Below, piece after piece: positions 1 to 7,950 of a DNA stretch of 12,617 nt. The stretch is from Deltaproteobacteria bacterium (GTDB lineage: Bacteria > Myxococcota_A > Polyangia > Palsa-1104 > JAEUJZ01): positions 1 to 12,617 of the forward strand of contig JAGNNG010000009.1 of NCBI GenBank assembly GCA_017990795.1, given 5' to 3'. The position numbers and the translations under genes are program-made. The notes beneath the pieces were generated by a model that saw only the letters and a program-made list of their open reading frames with translations, searched no databases and had not been told where the DNA came from. Position 1 is the stretch's first letter; every line of letters starts with the position of its first letter.

Positions 1-14
1 GGGGGGAAGGTGGC

Positions 15-1268
15 CTAGAAGACTTCAGCGAACCAGGAGCGCATACGCTTCCACATGCCGCTGTTTCGACGATCGCCGCGTAGGCCCATGCCTGCGCCAT
101 CGCGACTTGAAGGCATGTACAGGCCGTCCTGCTGACGGGCGCCGTAGATCACCAGGCCGACGGCGGTGGAGTAGATCGGGGAGCGCACGACCTCGTGAAG
201 GCCGCCGACGCCTTGCGGGATGCCACGGCGCACGGGCATCCCCAGGACTTCCTCGGCCAGCTCGGGCAGCCCTTGCAGGATGGTGGAGCCGCCTGTGACC
301 ACCAGCCCCGAGGCGAGCATGTCTTGCAGGCCGCAGCGCTCGATCTCTGCGCGGACCAGGGTGAAGATTTCGTCGACGCGAGGCTGCAGGATGTCAGACA
401 GCACCGTGCGATGCATCAGACGCGGCGGACGTCCACCCACCGACGGTACCTCGATCATCTCGTCTTCCGAGATCAGCGAGGACAGAGCGCAGCCATGTTT
501 GTGCTTGATGCGCTCGGCTTCGCTCATCGGGGTGCGTAGGCCGACCGCGATGTCGTTGGTCAGCTGATGACCACCGACGGGCAGCACCGACGTATGAACC
601 AGGGCGCCTTCGTTGTAGATCACCAGATCGCTGGTGCCGCCACCGATGTCGAGTACGGCCACGCCCAGCTCTTTTTCGTCGCTGGTCAGCACCGCCTCCG
701 CCGTCGCCAGTGGCTCAAGCACCAGCTCCTGCACTTGCAGGTTACAGCGCGTACAGCACTTGACGATGTTCTGCGCCGACGCTGATGCCGCCGTCACGAT
801 GTGGACCTTGGCCTCTAGTCGCACGCCCGACATGCCCAGCGGCTCTTTGATGCCGTCTTGGTTGTCGATAGAGAACTCTCGTGGCACCACGTGCAGGATC
901 TCGCGATCTTGCGGGATGTTGACGGCCTTGGCGGCTTCGATCACGCGCTCGATGTCGCCTGGACGCACCTCGCGATCGCGAATCGCCACCACGCCTTCCG
1001 AGTGAAACGCCTTGATGTGCGAGCCCGCGATACCGGCATAGACCTGGGTGATCTCAACCCCGGCCATGTGCTCGGCTTCCTCGACCGCTTTTTGTACTGC
1101 TGCGACGGTGGCGTCGATGTTGACCACGACACCTTTTTTCAGCCCATGACAGGGCTGCGTACCCACCCCAATAATATCCACGCCATCGTCGGTGATCTCA
1201 CCCACCAGACAGGCCACCTTGGTGGTGCCAATGTCCAGGCCGACAATTAGCTCCTCTCGTTTCGCCAT
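15..1268 (-). CDS. ftsA: Cell division protein FtsA
   Basis: Actin-like ATPase that tethers FtsZ filaments to the inner membrane and helps recruit the divisome. At 417 aa it has the usual FtsA length. Visible motifs are phosphate-1 (GLDIGTTK, about residues 10-17), phosphate-2 (LDIGGGTSD, 206-214) and the adenosine motif (VTGGSTIL, 324-331). Residues about 84-165 correspond to the FtsA-specific 1C domain. A glycine/arginine-rich linker is followed by a C-terminal amphipathic helix (MWKRMRSWFAEVF, 405-417), the membrane-targeting sequence. The ATG at 1268 gives a typical FtsA N terminus; an AGGA lies about 13 nt upstream, which is rather far. FtsZ would be expected just beyond the left edge, since ftsA usually precedes ftsZ. 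The upstream neighbour is a PP2C phosphatase rather than ftsQ. Identity is very secure. Confidence 0.97.
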   Translation of the reverse strand: MAKREELIVGLDIGTTKVACLVGEITDDGVDIIGVGTQPCHGLKKGVVVNIDATVAAVQKAVEEAEHMAGVEITQVYAGIAGSHIKAFHSEGVVAIRDREVRPGDIERVIEAAKAVNIPQDREILHVVPREFSIDNQDGIKEPLGMSGVRLEAKVHIVTAASASAQNIVKCCTRCNLQVQELVLEPLATAEAVLTSDEKELGVAVLDIGGGTSDLVIYNEGALVHTSVLPVGGHQLTNDIAVGLRTPMSEAERIKHKHGCALSSLISEDEMIEVPSVGGRPPRLMHRTVLSDILQPRVDEIFTLVRAEIERCGLQDMLASGLVVTGGSTILQGLPELAEEVLGMPVRRGIPQGVGGLHEVVRSPIYSTAVGLVIYGARQQDGLYMPSSRDGAGMGLRGDRRNSGMWKRMRSWFAEVF

Positions 1269-1523
1269 GGTCGACAGTCATTCCTGCTTATGCAGCGACG
1301 CACATGGCGACAGCAGGTGCTGACAGCGATGCGTGTTGCTTTGGTTCGTAGTGCGTGGTGAAAAGGGCGAATTGCCCTAGCGTGTCCACAGCTTGCTAGC
1401 TTGCCGAAGCCCGCAGAGGGTCGCCAATTTTTTGCGAGTCATTGCAAAATGGCTGGACCGTAGCGACGGAGAGCGCTGGAAAGAAAGTGGCGAGGTGAGC
1501 TGAGAAGGAGGCTTGCGCGGCGC
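1269..1523 (-). promoter_or_regulatory. Intergenic leader upstream of ftsA
   Basis: This 255-bp non-coding stretch lies between the PP2C stop and the ftsA start, both on the minus strand. A gap this long suggests ftsA has its own promoter here, but I cannot pick a convincing -35/-10 pair. Structures visible are a 6-bp inverted repeat (TTTTGC at 1430-1435, GCAAAA at 1444-1449, 8-nt spacer), a tandem repeat of AGCTTGC at 1390-1404, and the small hairpin at 1365-1377. The inverted repeat is a possible operator, but nothing identifies a regulator. Confidence 0.35.
1361..1377 (-). terminator. Small hairpin plus T tract between the phosphatase gene and ftsA
   Basis: Read on the minus strand, GGGC, a 5-nt loop and GCCC are followed directly by TTTT. 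The structure lies about 147 nt past the PP2C stop and about 93 nt before the ftsA start, so it could partly separate the two transcripts. The stem is only 4 bp, so this would be weak. Confidence 0.3.
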
Positions 1524-2315
1524 TTACAGCGGCTCGATGCGGGCTAAAACGGCGGTGATGTTGTCGATGCCGCCGGCATCATTGGCTGCGGTGATCAGGC
1601 GCTCGCAGGCAACGTCCAGATCGCGCTCGGTGCTGAGGATTTCCGTGATGCGCGGATCGGTCACCATGCCCGTAAGTCCGTCGGAGCACAGCAAGTACAC
1701 ATCGTGCAGCTGCGGCAGATCGACCAGCGTGTCGACCTGCACGGACTCTTTCATGCCCAGCGCGCGGACGATGACGTTCTTCTGTTGGAAGCGCCCCGCG
1801 TCTTCACCCGATAGCCGCTTCATCTTCAGATAGTCGTTTAGCAGCGAGTGATCTTCCGTCAGCTGGATCAGCTGATTCCGACGCAGCCGATAGCAGCGAC
1901 TATCACCGACGTGGGCGATGATCGCGCGGTCGTCCGAAAACAGCGCCGCCACGATGGTGGTGCCCATGCCGTGCTGGGCCTCGTTGCGCTGGGCGGTGTC
2001 GTAGATGCGCTGGTTGGCGTGCTTGATGCCGACGACCAAGCGGTTGGTTTCGTAGCGCAGACCTTGATCTAGCTTGAATGGCCAGGTGATGGTCGAGGCG
2101 TCCATCGTCGACTTGAGGTAAGCCGCTACGCTCTCGACGGCCATGGCTGACGCCACCTCGCCGCTGGCGTGACCGCCCATGCCATCGGCAACGACGGCGA
2201 CTCGCTCATAGTCAGGGAGGATGAAGCTGTCCTCGTTGTGCTTGCGCTTCATACCGATGTTGGTCTCGCCGGAGAAGCGGACCCTCACATTACGCATGGG
2301 AAACGATGAGGACAT
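1524..2315 (-). CDS. PP2C-family protein serine/threonine phosphatase
   Basis: Metal-dependent (Mn/Mg) phosphatase of the bacterial Stp/PrpC type, expected to remove phosphate from Ser/Thr residues modified by eukaryotic-type kinases in the cytoplasm. At 263 aa it is essentially a bare catalytic domain. Family motifs appear in order: RKHNED (24-29), VADGMGGHASGE (42-53) with metal-binding D44, GMGTTIVAAL (116-125), AHVGDSR (134-140), LCSDGLTGMV (209-218) with D212, and GGIDNITAV (248-256) with D251. All key aspartates are present, so it should be active. There is no membrane segment or sensor domain. Two starts are possible, ATG at 2315 and ATG at 2297; neither has a clear ribosome binding site, and the shorter form would drop only six residues. 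It is divergent from the M48 peptidase gene and upstream of ftsA in the same orientation. A partial Ser/Thr kinase lies at the right end of the window, but a functional pairing is not shown. Confidence 0.95.
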   Translation of the reverse strand: MSSSFPMRNVRVRFSGETNIGMKRKHNEDSFILPDYERVAVVADGMGGHASGEVASAMAVESVAAYLKSTMDASTITWPFKLDQGLRYETNRLVVGIKHANQRIYDTAQRNEAQHGMGTTIVAALFSDDRAIIAHVGDSRCYRLRRNQLIQLTEDHSLLNDYLKMKRLSGEDAGRFQQKNVIVRALGMKESVQVDTLVDLPQLHDVYLLCSDGLTGMVTDPRITEILSTERDLDVACERLITAANDAGGIDNITAVLARIEPL

Positions 2316-2660
2316 GCGCGTTCAAGATATCACGGGACAATTCTTCCCGGACACAGCGGTCTTTTATGACGTTACGCAGCGACGAGAGAGCCGCGCCCGC
2401 CTACGTTGTGAGCAGCTGCCTACAGGGCCAGCTTTGGCGATCCAGACACGCACCCAAGCGCATCGCAGGCAGCCAAGCGCCTTTTCAAAATCAGCAGCCC
2501 AGCGACCGCAGCTACTGCCGAAGAGTTTTCACTACTTACCGCCGGAGAATCCGCCAGCATGAGCGGCATCGGCGGGCGCTCCGTGTTACGGTTTTGGCGC
2601 CTCGGTCTTGGGCAACGACTGCCCGGAGATCGGCGCAAACCGGTCAACGACAGGAAAATC
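2316..2660. promoter_or_regulatory. Divergent intergenic region between phosphatase and peptidase genes
   Basis: About 345 bp with no gene I can support. It must carry the promoters of both divergent genes, but I see no convincing sigma-70-like pair. A short inverted repeat (CGGGA at 2333-2337, TCCCG at 2345-2349, 7-nt spacer) lies close to the phosphatase start and could be an operator. An in-frame ATG at 2559 would extend the peptidase by 34 residues into this region, but it lacks a ribosome binding site. Confidence 0.35.
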
Positions 2661-3644
2661 ATGGAAGAACAGCTGAGCTATCCTTTGCGTGAAGGCAGCA
2701 GTCGAGTGCTGACATGTCGGCGCTGCCAAGGGAAAAATCGAGTTCATCAGCAGCGCGCCTTTGAGCAGCCCGACAAGCTGCGCTGCGGCCACTGCCAAGC
2801 GCAGCTTCTGTGCAGTCGCGAGCAGTCGCTGCACGCAGTTGCTGGCCGTTATCTGCACCCGCTTGACCAGAAGTCGATGGCAGCGCTGGAGTCGGTGCCG
2901 GGCGTCAGCTCGCTGCTGCGCAAGCTGGTCGAAGTAACGGTGGAGCGCTACGACCGCCTGTTTAATCAAAGCAGCTTCGTGCGCGTCGGCGGGAGCCAAC
3001 TGCCCTCACTGGAGCGGCTGTTTGAGCGCGCCGCTTCCAACCTGGGCCTAAAAGACCTGCCCGAGCTTTATCTGTATCAAGGTCCCGACATCAACGCGCA
3101 CACCGGTGGGGTCGAAAACCACTACGTCGCGATCTCCAGTGCGCTGTGCGACATGATGTCCGACGACGAGATCGTCGCGGTGATGGCGCACGAGCTGGCA
3201 CATGTCCAGTCGCAGCACGTCCTTTACAAGATTGCGGCGCGCCTGTTCTCGTTTGCCGCGGGCGAGCTGGCCAAGGTGACGCTGGGCGTGGGCAACTTGG
3301 TGCTGCTACCGCTGCAGCTGGCCCTTTATAAGTGGGACCGCTGCTCGGAGCTAACTGCGGATCGCGGGATGCTGCTTGCGACCCGTGATCCAGAGCTGGT
3401 GCTGCGGGTGCTGATGAAGATGGCGTGCAACAGTCAGCGCCTGCAAAACGAGCTGTCGCTGGAGCGCTTTATGGATCAAGCGCTGCGGGCACGGCAGGCA
3501 CCAGAGGACGGAGTCTTAGACCGCGTCTTTACACTGCTGCAGACCGCTTCGCGCACGCATCCGTTCCCGCTTTGGCGCGCCGCAGAGCTGTGGCAGTGGG
3601 CCTGTCAGGGCGAATATTTGGACTTAATACAAATAGAAAACTAG
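2661..3644 (+). CDS. M48-family zinc metallopeptidase with N-terminal zinc ribbon
   Basis: Predicted zinc endopeptidase of the M48 (HtpX/Ste24-like) superfamily, 327 aa. The start at 2661 is chosen because AGGA at 2652-2655 sits at proper spacing; an in-frame ATG at 2559 has no such site. The catalytic motif HELAH (177-181) gives two zinc ligands and the general base. E230 in SELTADR supplies the third ligand, and THP (299-301) is the conserved late motif. Residues about 190-225 are hydrophobic and may contact the membrane. Residues 17-50 form a CxxC...CxxC ribbon (C19, C22, C42, C45). The CQGKNRV context and spacing recall the N-terminal zinc finger of thioredoxin 2 (TrxC); this resemblance is by eye. 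There is no signal peptide, so the start and any ribbon function are cytoplasmic by inference. Substrates are unknown. It converges with the BtuF-like gene, 37 bp apart. Confidence 0.9.
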   Translation: MEEQLSYPLREGSSRVLTCRRCQGKNRVHQQRAFEQPDKLRCGHCQAQLLCSREQSLHAVAGRYLHPLDQKSMAALESVPGVSSLLRKLVEVTVERYDRLFNQSSFVRVGGSQLPSLERLFERAASNLGLKDLPELYLYQGPDINAHTGGVENHYVAISSALCDMMSDDEIVAVMAHELAHVQSQHVLYKIAARLFSFAAGELAKVTLGVGNLVLLPLQLALYKWDRCSELTADRGMLLATRDPELVLRVLMKMACNSQRLQNELSLERFMDQALRARQAPEDGVLDRVFTLLQTASRTHPFPLWRAAELWQWACQGEYLDLIQIEN

Positions 3645-3681
3645 GCGACAAAAAGCGCTCGTGGCGGGGGGCAAGTGGCTG

Positions 3682-4656
3682 CTACGGGCGCTCTTGCAGC
3701 AGGCTGGCGAGCCGCCGCAGCGCTTGTCCCAATCGAGGGCCGGGCGTAACAAACTCGCGACTGCCCAGGACATAGACCTGGCCGCTGCGGACCGCTTGTA
3801 AGTCAGTCATCGGCTGCCAGTCGGCGCGCACAGCCTGCTCGGTACCAGCCTCGGCATGAACGGCATCTAGAATGACTGCGGGTTGGCGTTCTTGGATGGC
3901 TTCGATGGCTACTTTGGCGTAGCGCACTTTAAGGTCAGAAAATACGTTCTCGCCGCCCGCTAGCCGCAGCAGCTCGTCCAAGTAAGTACCAGGCCCAGCG
4001 ACCACCAAGCCGCGCAGGCCGCCTAGCTGACGGTCGACGACAAACATGACTTTTTTTCGCGGGCGGCTGCCGACTTGCTGACGGACCGTGGCTAGCTCTG
4101 CATCCAACGTCGTTAGTAGCTGCGCCGCTGCTGGTTGACGGTCGCCAAGGGCTTCTCCGACGAGGGTGATGGCTGCGCGGACCTCGCGCAGGTCGTTCAT
4201 GGGCACCGCTAGTACGCGCGCGCCCGCATGACCCAGCGCCGCTGCTACGTCTTGCTGCACCCCGTCGAGAAGCACCAGGCTTGGTTCTAACGCTAAGATC
4301 TTCTCGACGCTGGGCTGCAGGAATGTGCCGACGCGAGCGCGGGTCTTCGCCTCGGCGGGATAGTCGCAGTAGTCGGAAACACCGACAACGCGGTCGCCTG
4401 CGCCGAGGGAAAATACGATCTCAGTAAGGCTTGGGGTCAGCGTGACAACCCGCTGCGCAATCGCCACTTTTGGGTGCGCTTGAGCTTGGCTAACAGATGA
4501 GCTTGATTGTCGTCGGCAACCACTGCCAAAAAAGGCAATTGCCGTCGAGAAAAGCAGAACAAAACAAGTCGCGACCCGCGCCGACTTGGGTAGGAAATAT
4601 CCTACCTGGGGGCGTGATCGACGGGCAGAAATTGAGAGGTAAGTAGGCGTTGCCAT
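3682..4656 (-). CDS. BtuF-type periplasmic corrinoid/metal-chelate binding lipoprotein
   Basis: Substrate-binding protein of the helical-backbone metal receptor superfamily (PF01497 type), which delivers cobalamin or iron-siderophores to an ABC importer. The ATG at 4656 is preferred, giving 324 aa, with GGAAAG about 4 nt upstream; ATG at 4671 and GTG at 4743 are alternatives. A hydrophobic stretch (about 28-46) ends in a lipobox-like GSGC with C47, so it is probably an outward-facing lipoprotein. The mature part starts with RVVTLTPSLTEIVFSLGAGD (69-88) and has VGVSDYCDYP, PSVEKILALEPSLVLL, and GPGTYLDELLRLAGGENVF (221-239), all typical of BtuF-like proteins. Divergent placement beside the B12-dependent reductase favours cobalamin as ligand, but the sequence alone does not exclude a siderophore. 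No permease or ATPase gene lies next to it. The n-region of the signal peptide, about 27 residues, is unusually long. Confidence 0.85.
   Translation of the reverse strand: MATPTYLSISARRSRPQVGYFLPKSARVATCFVLLFSTAIAFFGSGCRRQSSSSVSQAQAHPKVAIAQRVVTLTPSLTEIVFSLGAGDRVVGVSDYCDYPAEAKTRARVGTFLQPSVEKILALEPSLVLLDGVQQDVAAALGHAGARVLAVPMNDLREVRAAITLVGEALGDRQPAAAQLLTTLDAELATVRQQVGSRPRKKVMFVVDRQLGGLRGLVVAGPGTYLDELLRLAGGENVFSDLKVRYAKVAIEAIQERQPAVILDAVHAEAGTEQAVRADWQPMTDLQAVRSGQVYVLGSREFVTPGPRLGQALRRLASLLQERP
4589..4606. repeat. Perfect 18-nt inverted repeat within the BtuF-like signal-peptide region
   Basis: GGTAGGA, the spacer AATA and TCCTACC form a perfect 7-bp dyad just upstream of the codons for the hydrophobic signal segment. 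It could be an operator, an mRNA hairpin near the start of the message, or chance. It is the tightest palindrome near the shared control region. Confidence 0.4.
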
Positions 4657-4891
4657 TGCGCTTTCCACCATGCTAAGCAGCCCTTCGCTTGATGACTTGG
4701 TGTGTGCGTAGATTGCACACGTAACGCAAGCCGTCCATAGCACTCATTTTTTAAGCAACAAAGTTGGCGGGGGGCGGTTGGATGGGCTCCCTTGTTCGGG
4801 GTGATTGACCTGTGGCGAGCCTTGTCGGGAGAGGCCCTCGGCCATGCCTGGCGCAACCTGCAGGGTCAATGTTGATTTTCGGGGAATGGCA
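4657..4891. promoter_or_regulatory. Divergent region between the BtuF-like gene and nrdJ
   Basis: About 235 bp shared by two divergent genes. A 6-bp inverted repeat GTGTGC (4702-4707) and GCACAC (4715-4720) with a 7-nt spacer is a plausible operator upstream of the binding-protein gene. A poor minus-strand promoter candidate (TTGTTG, 16 nt, TATGGA) lies near 4735-4765. I looked for a cobalamin riboswitch on both strands and found no B12 box. On the nrdJ side, CGGGGA at 4880-4885 is a ribosome binding site placed correctly for ATG 4892. Confidence 0.4.
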
Positions 4892-7800
4892 ATGATGAAC
4901 GAGAAGTCCGCAGCGACGGCAGTGATGAATGCACAAACCAGCAGAACCTTTGCGGGTAAGCCAGTGACCAAGACCAAAGCCAGCTCCGATTCAAATCGGA
5001 AACGTGTGGGGGCCACCAAAAAGCCTGCCAAGGGCGCAGCGGCGCAGTCTGAGCCAGCAACACGAGGGCTCTCGATCGCACGATATTTTACGCGGCCTGG
5101 GGTAAACCCGTTTGATGAGGTGCAGTGGGAGCTGCGGACGGCCTCGATCACCGGTGAAGGCGGCAAGGTCTACTTCGAGCAGAAAGATGTAGAGATGCCC
5201 GCCAGCTGGTCGCAGCTGGCCACCAATGTCGTGGTGCAGAAGTACTTCCGTGGTGGCATGGGCGAGCCCTCGCGGGAGCGCTCGGTGCGACAGCTGATTG
5301 GCCGCGTGGTGACGACGATCTCCAGCTGGGGTCTGGACAAGAAGTACTTTAAGACCGATGCCGATGCGCAGGTCTTTCGTGACGAGCTAACGCACTTGCT
5401 GGTCGAGCAGAAGATGGCCTTCAACTCGCCGGTTTGGTTTAACGTCGGCGTCGAGAAAGAGCCACAGTGCTCGGCTTGCTTTATCAACTCGGTGGCCGAC
5501 ACCATGGACAGCATCCTGACGCTGGCCAAGACCGAGGGCATGCTCTTTAAGTTCGGCTCGGGCACGGGCACGAACTTCTCGACCATTCGCAGCTCGCGCG
5601 AGTCGCTAAATGGCGGCGGCGGCGCTTCCGGCCCGGTGTCGTTTATGAAGGGCTTTGACGCGTTTGCGGGCGTCATCAAGTCCGGTGGCAAGACCCGCCG
5701 CGCGGCCAAGATGGTGGTACTCAACGTCGAGCACCCCGATATCGTCGAGTACATCCACTGCAAGGCCTCCGAGGAGCGCAAGGCCTGGGCGCTTATCGAC
5801 GCTGGCTACGACGGCAAGTTCAATGGCGAGGCCTACAACTCGGTCTTCTTCCAGAACTCCAATAACTCGGTGCGTGTGACCGATTCCTTTATGGAAGCGG
5901 TGGTGCATGATCGTCAGTGGCAGACCAAGGCGGTGGCTTCCGGCGCGGTCGTCGATACGTATCAGGCGCGCGACCTGTGGCGGCAGATTGCCGACGCTGC
6001 GCACCAGTGTGGCGATCCGGGCATGCAGTTTGACTCGATCGTCAACGCTTGGCACACCTGCCCTAACACCGACCGCATCAATGCCAGCAATCCCTGCTCT
6101 GAGTATATGTTCCTCGACGACAGTGCTTGCAACTTGGCCAGCTTGAACCTGCGCAAGTTCCAGTTCCCGCTGGGTCACAAGCAAGCAGGCGACTTTGATA
6201 TTGCCGCCTTTGAGCGAGCAGTCGATCTGACCATCTTGGCGCAAGAGATCATCGTCGACGCTGCGCGTTACCCAACGGAAAAGATTGGCGAGAACAGCCA
6301 TGCCTTCCGGCCCCTGGGCCTGGGCTACGCGAACCTTGGCGCGCTGCTGATGTCGCGCGGTCTGCCTTATGACTCCGACGCGGGGCGCACTTACGCTGGG
6401 GCGATCACGGCCCTGATGGGTGGCCGCGCTTATCGCATGAGCGCCGAGATTGCCCGCGATGTCACCGGCCCGTTCGCTGGTTACGCGAAAAACCGCGAGC
6501 CGTTCCTGGGCGTCATGAAGAAGCACCGCATGCACGTCGACTACATCGACTCGGCGCTCTGTCCGTATGACCTGCTCGCGGCGGCACGCCAGTCGTGGGA
6601 CGAGGCCATCGCGATTGGCACCAAGAACGGCTATCGCAATGCCCAGGCCACCGTGCTAGCACCGACGGGAACCATCGGCTTCATGATGGACTGTGACACC
6701 ACTGGCATCGAGCCCGACATTGCGCTGGTGAAGTACAAGCGCCTCGTCGGTGGCGGCATGCTCAAGATCACCAACCAGAGTGTTCCAGAGGCGTTGGCTC
6801 GGCTGGGTTACGACGAACCGACCGCCAAGAAGATCGTCGACTTCATAAGCGAGAACGACACCATCGAGGGTGCGCCAAGCCTGCGGGCCGAGCACCTGCC
6901 GGTGTTTGACTGCGCGTTCCGTCCCGCCAATGGCAGCCGCTCCATTCATCACATGGGCCACATTAAGATGATGGCGGCGGCGCAGCCGTTCCTGTCGGGC
7001 GCTATCAGCAAGACGGTGAACTTGCCCGGCGACTGCTCGATTGAAGACATCGAGAACGCGTACATGCAGGCGTGGCGGCTGGGTCTGAAGGCGATTGCGG
7101 TCTACCGCGATGGCTGTAAGCGCAGCCAGCCCCTGTCGACCAGCAAGCGTGACACCGGAAATGACAAGCAGGTCAGTGCAGGCAGTAGCTCGGCGCTGAA
7201 TCAGCTGCTAGAGCGTCTGCCGGAAGCTGCCCGGCTGCACCTGCAGAACACCTCTGGCCTGTCGGTCGAGGACTTCCTGCAGCATGTCGCCGCGCTGGCC
7301 AATCCCAAAGGCCCACCGATGGCCGTGCGGCGCAAGCTGCCCGACGAGCGCCGCTCGCTGACCCACAAGTTCCAGATTGCCGGTCACGATGGCTACATCC
7401 ACGTCGGTATGTACGAGGACGGCTCGCCCGGCGAGATCTTTGTGCGGATGGCCAAGGAAGGCTCGACGATCTCGGGGCTGATGGACTCGTTTGCGACGGC
7501 GGTGTCGTTGGCGCTGCAGCACGGGGTCCCGCTGAAGCTCTTGGTCGACAAGTTTAGCCGTACCCGCTTTGAGCCCTCGGGCTGGACCGGCAACTCGGAG
7601 ATCCCGCGTGCCTCGTCGATCATGGACTATCTGTTCCGCTGGCTGGAGTCGAAGTTCCTGCCGGAGCAGTACCAGGGCGAGCAGCTGGAGATGGAGCTGC
7701 CCAGCGAGCCCGCCGACGAGAAGCAAGCAGTGAAGGCAACCTCGACGGTGGTGCCACCCGCAGCAGTCGGTGTGCTGTTTGGCAGCACCAGCACCTGGCG

Positions 7801-7906
7801 TGCTGAGTCCGATGCGCCGACCTGCCACGAGTGCGGCACGATCATGGTGCGCTCCGGGGCTTGTCACAAGTGCCTCAACTGTGGCGCGACCTCGGGCTGC
7901 AGCTAG
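4892..7906 (+). CDS. nrdJ: Adenosylcobalamin-dependent (class II) ribonucleoside-diphosphate reductase
   Basis: Reduces ribonucleotides to deoxyribonucleotides using a radical generated from coenzyme B12, independent of oxygen. The start at 4892 (1004 aa) is chosen for CGGGGA 6 nt upstream; ATG 4886 and 4895 are alternatives. Residues 1-60 are a Lys/Ala/Ser/Thr-rich, probably disordered extension. The catalytic core follows: SACF with C196, FGSGTGTNFS, NPCSE with N400, C402 (thiyl radical site by homology) and E404, then C413. The C402-to-C413 spacing equals that of the thiyl and redox cysteines in the Thermotoga enzyme (C322, C333). APTGTIGFMMDCDTTGIEPD is also conserved. A linker leads to a TSCPD-like domain (about 815-925). 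The last 27 residues hold C978, C981, C991, C994, C997 and C1003, a zinc-ribbon or redox tail thought to pass electrons from thioredoxin. It appears monocistronic, with a strong hairpin after the stop. Confidence 0.97.
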   Translation: MMNEKSAATAVMNAQTSRTFAGKPVTKTKASSDSNRKRVGATKKPAKGAAAQSEPATRGLSIARYFTRPGVNPFDEVQWELRTASITGEGGKVYFEQKDVEMPASWSQLATNVVVQKYFRGGMGEPSRERSVRQLIGRVVTTISSWGLDKKYFKTDADAQVFRDELTHLLVEQKMAFNSPVWFNVGVEKEPQCSACFINSVADTMDSILTLAKTEGMLFKFGSGTGTNFSTIRSSRESLNGGGGASGPVSFMKGFDAFAGVIKSGGKTRRAAKMVVLNVEHPDIVEYIHCKASEERKAWALIDAGYDGKFNGEAYNSVFFQNSNNSVRVTDSFMEAVVHDRQWQTKAVASGAVVDTYQARDLWRQIADAAHQCGDPGMQFDSIVNAWHTCPNTDRINASNPCSEYMFLDDSACNLASLNLRKFQFPLGHKQAGDFDIAAFERAVDLTILAQEIIVDAARYPTEKIGENSHAFRPLGLGYANLGALLMSRGLPYDSDAGRTYAGAITALMGGRAYRMSAEIARDVTGPFAGYAKNREPFLGVMKKHRMHVDYIDSALCPYDLLAAARQSWDEAIAIGTKNGYRNAQATVLAPTGTIGFMMDCDTTGIEPDIALVKYKRLVGGGMLKITNQSVPEALARLGYDEPTAKKIVDFISENDTIEGAPSLRAEHLPVFDCAFRPANGSRSIHHMGHIKMMAAAQPFLSGAISKTVNLPGDCSIEDIENAYMQAWRLGLKAIAVYRDGCKRSQPLSTSKRDTGNDKQVSAGSSSALNQLLERLPEAARLHLQNTSGLSVEDFLQHVAALANPKGPPMAVRRKLPDERRSLTHKFQIAGHDGYIHVGMYEDGSPGEIFVRMAKEGSTISGLMDSFATAVSLALQHGVPLKLLVDKFSRTRFEPSGWTGNSEIPRASSIMDYLFRWLESKFLPEQYQGEQLEMELPSEPADEKQAVKATSTVVPPAAVGVLFGSTSTWRAESDAPTCHECGTIMVRSGACHKCLNCGATSGCS

Positions 7907-7925
7907 CCGTAGCCACGCGAGCTTG

Positions 7926-7950
7926 GGCGGGAGCGCAGTCAGCTCCCGCC
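7926..7950 (+). terminator. Strong hairpin downstream of nrdJ
   Basis: A perfect 9-bp GC-rich stem, GGCGGGAGC and GCTCCCGCC, has a 7-nt loop and begins 20 nt after the nrdJ stop. The T-rich stretch that follows is interrupted (GTCGCTGATTCTGTGTTT), so it is not a textbook intrinsic terminator. Its position and strength still make it the likely 3' end of the nrdJ message. Confidence 0.65.

Noticed and set aside
2420..2662. Minus-strand 80-codon frame in the divergent region
   Set aside because: No motif or ribosome binding site, and it overlaps the translation start of the peptidase and lies in the shared control region.
4657..4891. Cobalamin riboswitch next to the B12-related genes
   Set aside because: I looked on both strands for the B12 box (a conserved GCCACTG-containing core) and found no match; the region is also short on the needed helices.
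5606..6535. Minus-strand 309-codon frame inside nrdJ
   Set aside because: Antisense to the catalytic core of nrdJ, whose conserved residues fix the coding strand; no independent coding evidence.
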